Part shown: one piece after another, positions 1 through 6,366 of the stretch
Position numbering within the stretch: the stretch's first letter is position 1
Layout of the letters: every line of letters begins with the position of its first letter
NCBI GenBank assembly: GCA_964195995.1
Contig: CAXMQS010000065.1
Span: forward strand, 1 to 20,410
DNA from: CAXMQS01 sp964195995
GTDB lineage: Bacteria; Actinomycetota; Acidimicrobiia; Spongiisociales; JAOTWH01
Reading direction: 5' to 3'
Length of the DNA stretch: 20,410 nt
Program-made: the position numbers and the translations under genes
Notes under the pieces: model-generated
What the model was told of the DNA's origin: nothing
Seen by the model: only the letters and a program-made list of their open reading frames with translations
Databases searched by the model: none

Positions 1-1
1 T

Positions 2-400
2 CTGTTCACCATCAGCTGCGCCAATGCCCCCATGGGAGCTGCCCAGATCAACCTGGCGTTCGGTAACCCTGGAGACAATCCGGTTGCCGGCGATTGGGAT
101 GGCGACGGCATCACCGAGATAGGCCTGCACAGGGAGAGCACGGGCTTCTTCTACTGGAGGAACACCCTCGACACCGGCAACGCCTCTGACGAGATCTTCT
201 TTGGCGATCCCAATGACCGCTTCGTGGCTGGCGACTGGGGCATTGTCGACGGCGTCGACACGCCTGCCATCTTTCGCCCGGGTGACCTCACCTACTACTT
301 CCGCCACACACTGACCGAAGGCAACGCCGATAGCCAGTTCATATGGACCGGGGCAGGCGCTGGTTGGCGACCGGTGTCTGGCGCGTTCGGCCTGGGATAG
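2..400 (+). CDS. C-terminal end of a secreted repeat protein (VCBS/FG-GAP-like), 5' truncated by window edge
   Basis: The reading frame is open to the left edge, so the first ATG inside it (position 32) is probably internal; only about 132 C-terminal residues are visible. They contain two related units of the form FGNPGDNPVAGDWDGDG and FGDPNDRFVAGDW, each followed by aromatic-rich strands such as FFYWRNTLDTGNA and YYFRHTLTEGNA. Glycine-, aspartate- and aromatic-rich repeats with DWDGDG cores are typical of beta-propeller or VCBS/FG-GAP-like repeats in large extracellular proteins of actinobacteria and other environmental bacteria. The aspartate cluster could bind calcium, which is inference. 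The gene ends in TAG with no domain after the repeat, so the repeats form the C-terminus. Catalytic or adhesion domains, if any, lie outside the window. Confidence 0.7.
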   Translation: MFTISCANAPMGAAQINLAFGNPGDNPVAGDWDGDGITEIGLHRESTGFFYWRNTLDTGNASDEIFFGDPNDRFVAGDWGIVDGVDTPAIFRPGDLTYYFRHTLTEGNADSQFIWTGAGAGWRPVSGAFGLG

Positions 401-496
401 TGGCTTGAGCGGGCGTTTGATAGTCGTCGCACAGCGTTGACGGCCCCGGGCACTTCGGCCCTGTTGACCGGGACCGGTGCGCGGTCCAATAAGGCG

Positions 497-1300
497 ATGG
501 AAACCCCCGGGATCGACGCCTACTCACCGCGAGAGGTTGCCTCGCTTGTGCGCGACGGGGGCCTCACTAAAGCGCGTCTCGACCTCCTCACGATGTTCGT
601 ACTCGCCGTCCTGGCGGGGGCGTTCATCGGGCTCGGTGCCCTGTTCTTCATCGTCGTGTCGACAGACCCGTCTGGTAGCTACGGGGTATCTCGGTTGCTC
701 GGCGGCATCGCCTTCAGCCTCGGCCTGATCCTTGTTGTCGTCGCAGGCGCCGAATTGTTCACCGGCAACAACCTGATCGCCATGGCCTGGGCCTCTCGAC
801 TGATCACGTCTCGCCAACTGGTGCGAAACTGGATAGTCGTCTACTTCGGCAACGCCGTCGGCGCGGTCGGCACGGTCGCCCTGGTGCGGGTGTCGGAAGT
901 CGACGACCTAGCCGGAGGGGCTGTCGGCGAGAAGGCGATCGCCATCGCCGAAGGCAAGGCGGGACTCGGCATCGTTCAGGCCGTCGCTCTCGGGATCCTG
1001 TGCAACGCCCTGGTGTGCCTAGCCGTCTGGCTGGCTATGGCCGGTCGCAGTCTCATCGACAAGGTCGCGGCGATCATCTTCCCTATCACAGCTTTCGTGG
1101 CAATCGGTTTCGAACACTCCATCGCCAACATGTTCTTCCTCCCCTACGGCATCGCCCTCCAAGAGAGCGACGACCTGGTGAGTGGCGCCCTCAGCAATCT
1201 CGCAGCAGTGACGGTTGGCAACATCATCGGCGGCTCGCTGCTGGTTGCCGGCGTCTACTGGCTGGCCTACCTGCGCCCCGCAACAAGGAGAATCGGGTAG
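497..1300 (+). CDS. Formate/nitrite transporter (FNT) family channel
   Basis: This is a pentameric inner-membrane channel of the FocA/NirC family, which passes small monovalent anions such as formate or nitrite. I chose ATG 497 (267 aa), where family similarity begins. An in-frame TTG at 437 would add 20 atypical residues, and neither start has a good ribosome site. About six hydrophobic segments are visible (roughly residues 32-55, 68-95, 110-132, 158-183, 188-220, 235-259). Hallmarks are the first-helix motif LAGAFIGLGALFF (residues 39-51), AGAELFTGNN (83-92), and GFEHSIANMF (204-213), which carries the central pore histidine H207. The substrate cannot be decided from sequence: there is no pyruvate-formate lyase or nitrite reductase gene nearby. 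The VIT1-family gene follows after 24 bp. Confidence 0.9.
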   Translation: METPGIDAYSPREVASLVRDGGLTKARLDLLTMFVLAVLAGAFIGLGALFFIVVSTDPSGSYGVSRLLGGIAFSLGLILVVVAGAELFTGNNLIAMAWASRLITSRQLVRNWIVVYFGNAVGAVGTVALVRVSEVDDLAGGAVGEKAIAIAEGKAGLGIVQAVALGILCNALVCLAVWLAMAGRSLIDKVAAIIFPITAFVAIGFEHSIANMFFLPYGIALQESDDLVSGALSNLAAVTVGNIIGGSLLVAGVYWLAYLRPATRRIG

Positions 1301-1310
1301 CGCCCGTTCC

Positions 1311-1316
1311 TACAAT
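1311..1316 (+). promoter_or_regulatory. -10-like hexamer TACAAT just upstream of the VIT1-family gene (leaderless candidate)
   Basis: TACAAT ends 8 nt before ATG 1325. That spacing would place the transcription start at or next to the A of the start codon, so the mRNA would be leaderless. There is no Shine-Dalgarno sequence before this ATG, which agrees. No convincing -35 hexamer is visible. Confidence 0.5.
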
Positions 1317-1324
1317 CCCGCGCC

Positions 1325-2053
1325 ATGGACACCGCCGCCGAAGCCACTGAGGAAACACCGCCGTACCGCGATCACATCGGCCCCACCCTCCAGTACATCC
1401 GCGACATCGTGCTCGGAGTCAACGACGGCCTGGTCTCTCTCTTCCTGCTGGTAGCAGGCGTCGTTGGGGCTGGCTTTAGCTCCAGGCAGGTCTTCCTGTC
1501 GGCGGTGGCGGCAGGCATCGCCGGTGCCATCTCCATGGCGACCGGTGAGTACATCGCAACGAAATCCCAGGAAGAGACGTTCGAGCGCGAGATGCTGCTC
1601 GAACGCGAGCACCTCAGATACCACCGCGATGTTGAACTCGAGGAGATCCGCGAGATGTTCGGCGGCATGGGATTGCCGTCCGACGATGTCGAGCACATCG
1701 TTACCTCACTCGACAGGGACGACGAGACATTCCTCAGGGTGATGATGGCTCTCGAGTTCGGGGTAGTAGACGAGCAGCGGCGCTCACCTGTCAAGGCGAT
1801 GGTGGCCTCCGGTGGATTGTTCTTGCTGGGGTCGCTCACATCGATCATCCCCTTCCTCCTGATCGACCGCCCAGGCATCGCCCTTGGTGTGGCCGGGGTC
1901 ATAACTTCTATGGCCCTCTTCGGAGTCGGCGTCATCAAGACCCGAGTCACCGCCACCAACCCCATCACCAGCGGGCTCGAGAACCTACTGTTCGGTGTCG
2001 CCGGCGCCCTGCTCAGCTACGGCGTCGGCGTGCTCTTCGACGCCGCCGTCTAG
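1325..2053 (+). CDS. VIT1/CCC1 family iron/manganese transporter
   Basis: This 242-residue membrane protein belongs to the VIT1/CCC1 family (DUF125), which exports or sequesters Fe(II) or Mn(II), usually as a proton antiporter. Visible marks are the first-helix motif GVNDGLVS (residues 31-38), the MATGEYIATKSQ motif (71-82), and a charged cytosolic segment (about 83-145) rich in glutamate (E83, E84, E88, E91, E93, E104, E106, E107, E110), as in the metal-binding domain of plant VIT1. Three further hydrophobic helices follow (about 155-180, 184-206, 219-238). The length is typical. Start ATG 1325 has no ribosome site but a close -10 hexamer. The stop overlaps the stop of the convergent acetyltransferase gene by 4 bp (CTAG). 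No iron-responsive operator was recognised. Confidence 0.92.
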   Translation: MDTAAEATEETPPYRDHIGPTLQYIRDIVLGVNDGLVSLFLLVAGVVGAGFSSRQVFLSAVAAGIAGAISMATGEYIATKSQEETFEREMLLEREHLRYHRDVELEEIREMFGGMGLPSDDVEHIVTSLDRDDETFLRVMMALEFGVVDEQRRSPVKAMVASGGLFLLGSLTSIIPFLLIDRPGIALGVAGVITSMALFGVGVIKTRVTATNPITSGLENLLFGVAGALLSYGVGVLFDAAV

Positions 2054-2499
2054 ACACGGGCTGCGTACCTGGGGTTCGAGAACGGCCATGTGGTTCTCAT
2101 CCAGCCTGATACCGCTAGCCACAGAGGCTCGTCTAGCTCCGCCCGGCTCTCGCGAACCCACGATCGAACGTCGGCATCATGCTCTTCCACCGAGCTGGGG
2201 TAGATGTAGACGCAACCAACAACGTTCTCAGCATCGATCACGGAGTAGGTGAAGCCACGCCGCTCTCCGAAGTCGGTGGCGTGTCTCTCGAGGTCCTCGA
2301 GGTTGCGTTCGGCAGTCATAGGTGAAGGCCACCCTCCTTCGTCGAATCCAGGCGTCGATCTGATGTGCTCGATACTGGACATCCAGGCTTCGTGATCGCG
2401 CTCGTTGTGCTGAGGGCCCAGAGGCTCCAGGCGAAACAGCTCGGAGTCGAGGCCATCAGGCACCTGGAAGTCGACCGGCACGAAGGTATTGGGCGCCAC
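2050..2499 (-). CDS. GNAT-family N-acetyltransferase-like protein
   Basis: This 149-residue protein resembles a family of small GNAT acetyltransferases with the sequence FRLEPLGPQHNERDHEAWMSS near the start (residues 22-42), followed by IEHIRSTPGF and the strand pair GFTYSVIDAENVVGCVYIYPS. The last piece looks like GNAT beta strands 4-5, where acetyl-CoA binds. The acceptor is unknown. The GTG start at 2499 lies 3 nt after the stop of the B12 ATPase gene, with AGAAGG immediately before it, which is unusually close; an in-frame GTG seven codons downstream (V8) is an alternative start. The tight spacing puts it in the riboswitch-controlled B12 uptake operon, although a cobalamin-related role is only a guess. 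Confidence 0.75.
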   Translation of the reverse strand: MAPNTFVPVDFQVPDGLDSELFRLEPLGPQHNERDHEAWMSSIEHIRSTPGFDEGGWPSPMTAERNLEDLERHATDFGERRGFTYSVIDAENVVGCVYIYPSSVEEHDADVRSWVRESRAELDEPLWLAVSGWMRTTWPFSNPRYAARV

Positions 2500-2502
2500 C
2501 TT

Positions 2503-3270
2503 CTAACTCTTTCGCAACGCAACGACGATGTTGCCATCCGTGTCGCGCAGCACGTTCACCTGGGCACCGTAATGGTGGTTGAGCAACGCCGGATCGAGCA
2601 CCGCCATCGGATCTCCCGACGCCACGATTCTCCCGTCGGCCATCAACACCAGCCTGTCGGCGTATTGCCCAGCGACCGTCAGGTCATGGAAAGCGCTGAG
2701 CACGGCCAGGCCTCGTTCGTGACGCAGCTCGTCGATGAGGTCGAGTACCTGTTGCTGATGACCAATATCGAGGGCGGCCGTGGGCTCGTCCAACAGAAGT
2801 ACTGGGGTCTGTTGGACTAGAGCTCGAGCCAGGATCGCTCGCTGCAACTCGCCACCGCTCAGACGATCGAGGGCTCGGTGGGCCAATGTATCCATATCGA
2901 CTCGTTTCAGCACCTGGTGGGCGATATCGATATCACTTGCCGACTCCACGCCCCACCATTTGATGTAAGGGGTACGACCCAGGAGGGCGTAGTCGAACAC
3001 GCTCATGCCCTCCGGCAGCACCGGGTGCTGGGGCACGAAGGCGACCGTCGCCGCCATGGCGGTTCTCGATGATTGGCGTGGATCGTGTCCGCCGACGTCG
3101 ACCTCCCCTGTTGCCCCAAGGTTTCCGGCGATGATCCGCAACAGGCTGCTCTTGCCTGCGCCGTTGGGGCCGATGAGGGCCACCCACTCGCCGGCGGCCA
3201 CCTCGACATCGACACCCTTCAAGACGTCGGTCCCGTTGTAGGCGGCACGGACTTGGCCACAGCTGATCAT
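2503..3270 (-). CDS. btuD: ABC transporter ATP-binding protein, vitamin B12 uptake (BtuD-like)
   Basis: This is the cytoplasmic ATPase of a class III (B12/siderophore-type) importer, 255 residues. Visible motifs in order are Walker A GPNGAGKS (34-41), Q-loop Q81 in VPQHPV, the ABC signature LSGGELQ (138-144), Walker B VLLLDEP (157-163), a D-loop, and the switch histidine H195 in SAFHDL. Similarity spans the whole FecE/BtuD family, so sequence alone would not separate iron-siderophore from cobalamin; the riboswitch upstream of the operon supports cobalamin. Its ATG overlaps the TGA of the permease gene by 4 bp (ATGA, 3267-3270), which indicates translational coupling. Confidence 0.92.
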   Translation of the reverse strand: MISCGQVRAAYNGTDVLKGVDVEVAAGEWVALIGPNGAGKSSLLRIIAGNLGATGEVDVGGHDPRQSSRTAMAATVAFVPQHPVLPEGMSVFDYALLGRTPYIKWWGVESASDIDIAHQVLKRVDMDTLAHRALDRLSGGELQRAILARALVQQTPVLLLDEPTAALDIGHQQQVLDLIDELRHERGLAVLSAFHDLTVAGQYADRLVLMADGRIVASGDPMAVLDPALLNHHYGAQVNVLRDTDGNIVVALRKS

Positions 3271-4304
3271 TGCTGACCGCCGAGGGCGCGGCGCAGGATG
3301 ACGATGAAGAAGGGGGCGCCGACGAAGGCCGTCACAACGCCGATCGGGAGCTCTCCTGGCGACAACACCGTGCGCGCCAGTAGATCGGCAAGCACCAGGA
3401 AGCCGGCGCCGGCGAGGAGCGACAGCGGGAGGATCGAGCGGTAGCTCGAGCCGAAGAGCATGCGTACGGCGTGAGGCACGATGATCCCGACGAAGGCGAT
3501 GAGGCCGCTGACGGCGACGGCTGCCGCCGTTCCCAGCGTTGCCGCGGCGACTACGAACAGCCGCACGTGTTCTGCCCGCACTCCGAGAGTGTTGGCTTCC
3601 TCTTCGCCTACGGCAAGGACGTCGAGGAGGCGACGCGATACCAGCAAGGCCACGGCGGACACCACCGCATACGGAAGCAACAGCCGCACTTCATCCCAGC
3701 CCACCGTGGCCAGCCGGCCCAGGATCCATGAGAACACCTCGCGGACCGTGTCGGCAGATCTCTGCTGAACGAATGTCTGTAGGGCGGTGAAGAAACTGGC
3801 GACGGCGACGCCAGCCAAGATGAGGGTTGCTGAGTTCCGCCGCTTGCCGAACCCGCCTGCGGCGTAGGTGACGACAACGGCCATGACCGCCCCCAAGAAG
3901 GCGGCAGCAGGCAGCAGCAGTCCTGTGGTGTCGCCACCTGCGGCGATGACGAGGGTCGCCCCGAGGCCGGCTCCGGCGGCGACTCCAAGTAGATAGGGGT
4001 CGGCCAACGGGTTGCGGAAGACTCCCTGATAAGCGGCCCCACTGATGGCGAGAATGGAACCGACGAGGCCACCCAGCACGACACGAGGAACCCGAATCTG
4101 CCACAGGATGGCCGCTTGGCGTTCGCTGAGCCCGGAGTCGACTTGAACCAGAGGAAGGCGATCCAGGAGCTCTACGAAGATCTCTCCGGGAGACAGCGAG
4201 GCGGGCCCGACAAGGACACCGAGTGCGGCCGCTGCTGCAAGGAAGGCCAGGGTCGCCACCACCGGACTCCTCCGCAGGCGAGACGGGGTCGCGACGACAC
4301 TCAA
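3267..4304 (-). CDS. btuC: FecCD/BtuC-family ABC permease, vitamin B12 uptake
   Basis: This is the membrane permease of the importer, 345 residues when started at TTG 4304. That start is supported by GGAGG at 4312-4316, 7 nt upstream, and by a TTGA overlap with the stop of the binding-protein gene. The frame is open further upstream, but that extension lies inside btuF and is not family-like. There are 9-10 hydrophobic segments. The FecCD hallmark QGVFRNPLADPYLLGVAAG is at about residues 93-111, and GLIAFVGIIVPHAVRM, the loop that contacts the ATPase, is in the C-terminal third. Length and topology are normal for BtuC/FecD. It probably forms a homodimer, since only one permease gene is present. 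Confidence 0.93.
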   Translation of the reverse strand: MSVVATPSRLRRSPVVATLAFLAAAAALGVLVGPASLSPGEIFVELLDRLPLVQVDSGLSERQAAILWQIRVPRVVLGGLVGSILAISGAAYQGVFRNPLADPYLLGVAAGAGLGATLVIAAGGDTTGLLLPAAAFLGAVMAVVVTYAAGGFGKRRNSATLILAGVAVASFFTALQTFVQQRSADTVREVFSWILGRLATVGWDEVRLLLPYAVVSAVALLVSRRLLDVLAVGEEEANTLGVRAEHVRLFVVAAATLGTAAAVAVSGLIAFVGIIVPHAVRMLFGSSYRSILPLSLLAGAGFLVLADLLARTVLSPGELPIGVVTAFVGAPFFIVILRRALGGQQ

Positions 4305-5263
4305 CTCAACGCCTCCAGCGCGTCGGCGATGCTCCTGACAACCTGGTCGGTGCGCGGCCCCCATCGACCTGCGATCTCGGTGTCCAACTCGAACACCGCT
4401 CCATTGATGACCGCAGATAGCGAGTCCCATGCAGGACGCTCCTCCAGCGAGTCGGCGGTAACGCCAAAGCCAGAATCCCCCAGAAAGATCAGGTCGGGAT
4501 CTTCCTGCAGGATGAACTCAGCAGAGAGCTGGGGGAATCCGGACCCGAACTCGTCGGGGGCCGCATCCGCGATATTGACAAGACCGAAGGACTCGTAAAT
4601 GTCGCCGAGGAACGTTGTCCCATTGACGGAGAACAGCGTGTCATCTACTTCGTGGAAGAAGGTCAATGGGGAATCGGAAACGTTGTAGACATCGAAGAGC
4701 CCTTCGATGGCCGTCTTGAGCCGGTCCCTCTCGGCACGGGCGCTGACAACGTTGCCGGTAGCAGTTCCCAAGATGTCAAACTGGAGGAGCATCTTGGCTA
4801 CATCTGTGGGAGGGGGCATCAGTAGCACATTGACTCCGGCCGCATCGAGCGCTTCGACCTCCCCGGAGAAGTCGAAGGCAACGACCACCAGATCCGGCTG
4901 CAGTGCCAGAACCTCCTCGAGATTGAAGGCGAAGGAATCGACCTTGGGGGTGTCGTTGGCCTCGGGCGGGAAGTTAGAGGTGAGGTCGGTTGCTGCGATC
5001 TGGTCCCCGGCGCCGATGGCATAGAGGATCTCGGTGTGGGTCGCCGAAAGAGAGATGATGCGCCGCGGCTGCGTCATGATCGTCATCGAGCCGGTGGGGT
5101 CGACAACGATGACGGGGAACCCTGCGTCGGACAGCGGTGCCGTCGTTGGCGAGGAGGCCTGGGTTGGCGGAGGCGTCGGTGCCGGTGCAGTTGTGGTTTG
5201 GGCGGAGTCACTGCAGGCAGCGAGGGCGCCACTAAGGGCTAGCAGTAGCAGAAGGCGTCTCAA
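4301..5263 (-). CDS. btuF: Cobalamin-binding lipoprotein of ABC importer (BtuF-like)
   Basis: This is the extracytoplasmic substrate-binding lipoprotein, 320 residues from TTG 5263. A longer frame opens at GTG 5338, but that codon lies at the 3' edge of the riboswitch. TTG 5263 is preceded by AAAGGA (5271-5276) and begins directly with a lipoprotein signal: Arg-Arg, a leucine stretch, and lipobox LAAC with Cys17. A Thr/Pro-rich spacer (about 21-45) precedes the periplasmic-binding-protein fold, which opens with RRIISLSATHTEILYAIGAG and NLEEVLALQPDLVVV, as in BtuF/FhuD class III proteins. Control by the cobalamin riboswitch makes B12 the likely ligand. First gene of the operon btuF-btuC-btuD-GNAT. 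Confidence 0.9.
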   Translation of the reverse strand: MRRLLLLLALSGALAACSDSAQTTTAPAPTPPPTQASSPTTAPLSDAGFPVIVVDPTGSMTIMTQPRRIISLSATHTEILYAIGAGDQIAATDLTSNFPPEANDTPKVDSFAFNLEEVLALQPDLVVVAFDFSGEVEALDAAGVNVLLMPPPTDVAKMLLQFDILGTATGNVVSARAERDRLKTAIEGLFDVYNVSDSPLTFFHEVDDTLFSVNGTTFLGDIYESFGLVNIADAAPDEFGSGFPQLSAEFILQEDPDLIFLGDSGFGVTADSLEERPAWDSLSAVINGAVFELDTEIAGRWGPRTDQVVRSIADALEALS

Positions 5264-5334
5264 CGCGCCGTCCTTTCGTCGGACCGGAGGTTGAGCACCT
5301 GGTGGTGGGCGCCCCTCCTCCGGAGGCTTCCTAC
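5264..5334 (-). promoter_or_regulatory. Expression platform between B12 riboswitch and btuF (possible SD-sequestering hairpin)
   Basis: GTCC (5284-5281) can pair with GGAC (5273-5270), taking in most of the ribosome site AAAGGA (5276-5271). Just upstream, CCGGAGG (5323-5317) is complementary to CCTCCGG (5290-5284), which overlaps GTCC. The two pairings exclude one another, as expected of a translational switch. This is inferred from complementarity only. Confidence 0.45.
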
Positions 5335-5462
5335 TCACCGTGCCGGCAGGCGACCTGGCTTAGCCCGAAGGCTTCACAGTTGCGGGACAGCGCCGGATTG
5401 GAACCGGACTTCGCTCTTGCGCCCCACTTGGGGACCCACACGGTGCTCCCCTGATGGGAGCG
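5335..5462 (-). ncRNA. Cobalamin (AdoCbl-type) riboswitch in the leader of the btuF operon
   Basis: Read on the minus strand, the B12 box AGCCAGGTCGCCTGCC is at 5360-5345. Upstream are the conserved core CCCGCAACTGTGA (5386-5374) and the CCGGTTCCAATCCGG segment just before it. These match the cobalamin riboswitch consensus in the right order and spacing. The RNA begins with a CTCCC/GGGAG hairpin near 5460. No intrinsic terminator lies between the aptamer and TTG 5263, so control is probably at translation initiation. Confidence 0.93.
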
Positions 5463-5467
5463 CCGTC

Positions 5468-5473
5468 ACTGTA
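5468..5473 (-). promoter_or_regulatory. Candidate -10 (TACAGT) for the riboswitch-btuFCD transcript
   Basis: TACAGT on the minus strand lies about 7 nt before the first hairpin of the riboswitch, the distance expected between a -10 element and the RNA start. There is no good -35. The site is 12 bp from the divergent -10 of the plus-strand operon. Confidence 0.45.
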
Positions 5474-5485
5474 CAGGTCTCCACC

Positions 5486-5491
5486 TACACT
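5486..5491 (+). promoter_or_regulatory. -10 element TACACT for a leaderless plus-strand operon
   Basis: TACACT ends 6 nt before ATG 5498, so transcription would begin at the start codon. There is no ribosome site. The pattern is the same as before the VIT1-family gene at 1325, and fits the common actinobacterial leaderless arrangement. Confidence 0.55.
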
Positions 5492-5497
5492 CGATCC

Positions 5498-5614
5498 ATG
5501 GGACGAAGGCTGATGATCGTTGCCGCGTTGGCAGCAGTGGCGGCTGCAGTCCTGCGGCGCCGGCCCGTGCCACAACCTCACGACGCCGGGGCGTGGGAAC
5601 CCGCAGAGCGGTGA
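5498..5614 (+). CDS. Small single-pass membrane protein, 38 aa
   Basis: A 38-codon frame starts at ATG 5498, directly behind a -10 hexamer. It encodes two arginines, a hydrophobic alanine-rich helix (LMIVAALAAVAAAVL, residues 5-19), an RRR stop-transfer cluster, and a short tail ending AWEPAER. This is a plausible one-helix membrane protein with a cytoplasmic tail. Small one-helix proteins with an acidic or tryptophan-bearing tail (for example DLW-39 proteins) are known near actinobacterial gyrase genes, but I cannot establish that relationship. Its TGA overlaps the GTG of the next gene (GTGA, 5611-5614), which suggests translational coupling and argues that it is a real gene. Confidence 0.6.
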   Translation: MGRRLMIVAALAAVAAAVLRRRPVPQPHDAGAWEPAER

Positions 5615-6363
5615 GAATCGCCGTAGACGCCACGACAGACGTCGGGCGCAGGGCCGGGCTCATTCTTCTCAACGGCACCGGGATCGAAACCCTTGGATTG
5701 GTTGACAGCGACCCCCGCACTGATGCCGATTCCCGTGTTACGAGAGCCGACGACCTTGCCGACTACGACGGCATCATCACCGACCGGGAAGATCCTCGAG
5801 AGATCTTCGCCAGGGCACTCGCCGGCGGTACGCCGATGGCGAGCTGGGTGGACTTCCGGCCAGACGAGTCCGACATCACCGTTGTCGGCGGAGCCAACCT
5901 GGCGACGGGCATCACCACCTGCCTGGCGTTCCACGAGGCTGCCCGCTCTACCGAGGTCCTAGAAGAGGTTCTGGCCTGGACACAACCAGGACGGGCGCTG
6001 CGGCGAGGGACAGCCGTAGCCTTTCCCGACCCGGTCGGAGCAAGGTGGGGGACCAAGCTCCCTTCCGGCGATGACACCATTCCCACGACCCGCATCATCG
6101 TCCCGCTTGACGGCGATTGGGCTGGGGCGTCGGCTCAGGTGACGTGCGCTACCGCCGAGGGGGTCGTGCGGAGGGTGGTAGGAGTCGCCGACCTGGCCGT
6201 CCACCTCGAGGCCATCGCCCTCGCCGCCGCCGCGGCGACCCTGGAGCACTTCCCGCAGAGACCGTGCAGCGCCGTCGATGCGGCAGACGTGTACCTGAGT
6301 AAGACCCTGGAGATGGGCCTGGCGGTGGCCACCTACCTCGATGGAACTCCCGCAGCTCGCTGA
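5611..6363 (+). CDS. Unrecognised 250-residue protein, possibly Rossmann-like
   Basis: I do not recognise this protein. GTG 5611 is preferred over GTG 5593 because it overlaps the preceding stop by 4 bp and starts directly on the strand RIAVDATTDVGRRAGLILL. That first segment, followed by ETLGLVDSDP, has the strand-loop-helix-strand pattern of a degenerate Rossmann fold. A further strand DYDGIITD and the segment TPMASWVDFRPD follow. The second half (about 120-250) contains GTAVAFPDPVGARW, an Ala-rich helix (VHLEAIALAAAAATLEHF), and ends DGTPAAR. One possibility is a divergent member of the saccharopine- or homoserine-dehydrogenase-like group; no catalytic residue can be assigned. There is no signal peptide and no membrane segment. 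It lies 3 nt or more upstream of the thioredoxin-NHL lipoprotein gene, in the same transcript. Confidence 0.8.
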   Translation: MRIAVDATTDVGRRAGLILLNGTGIETLGLVDSDPRTDADSRVTRADDLADYDGIITDREDPREIFARALAGGTPMASWVDFRPDESDITVVGGANLATGITTCLAFHEAARSTEVLEEVLAWTQPGRALRRGTAVAFPDPVGARWGTKLPSGDDTIPTTRIIVPLDGDWAGASAQVTCATAEGVVRRVVGVADLAVHLEAIALAAAAATLEHFPQRPCSAVDAADVYLSKTLEMGLAVATYLDGTPAAR

Positions 6364-6366
6364 GCG

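Noticed and set aside
4305..4430. Upstream extension of the permease frame to 4430
   Set aside because: It lies within btuF and lacks family similarity; TTG 4304 has GGAGG at the right distance and a TTGA overlap.
5264..5338. GTG 5338 as start of the B12-binding protein
   Set aside because: It lies at the edge of the riboswitch; TTG 5263 has a ribosome site and starts the lipoprotein signal directly.
5341..5465. Possible tRNA on the minus strand (conserved GGTTC-like piece, several hairpins)
   Set aside because: The order of B12 box, CCCGCAACTGTGA core and CCGGTTCCAATCCGG is that of a cobalamin riboswitch; no acceptor stem or anticodon arm can be built.
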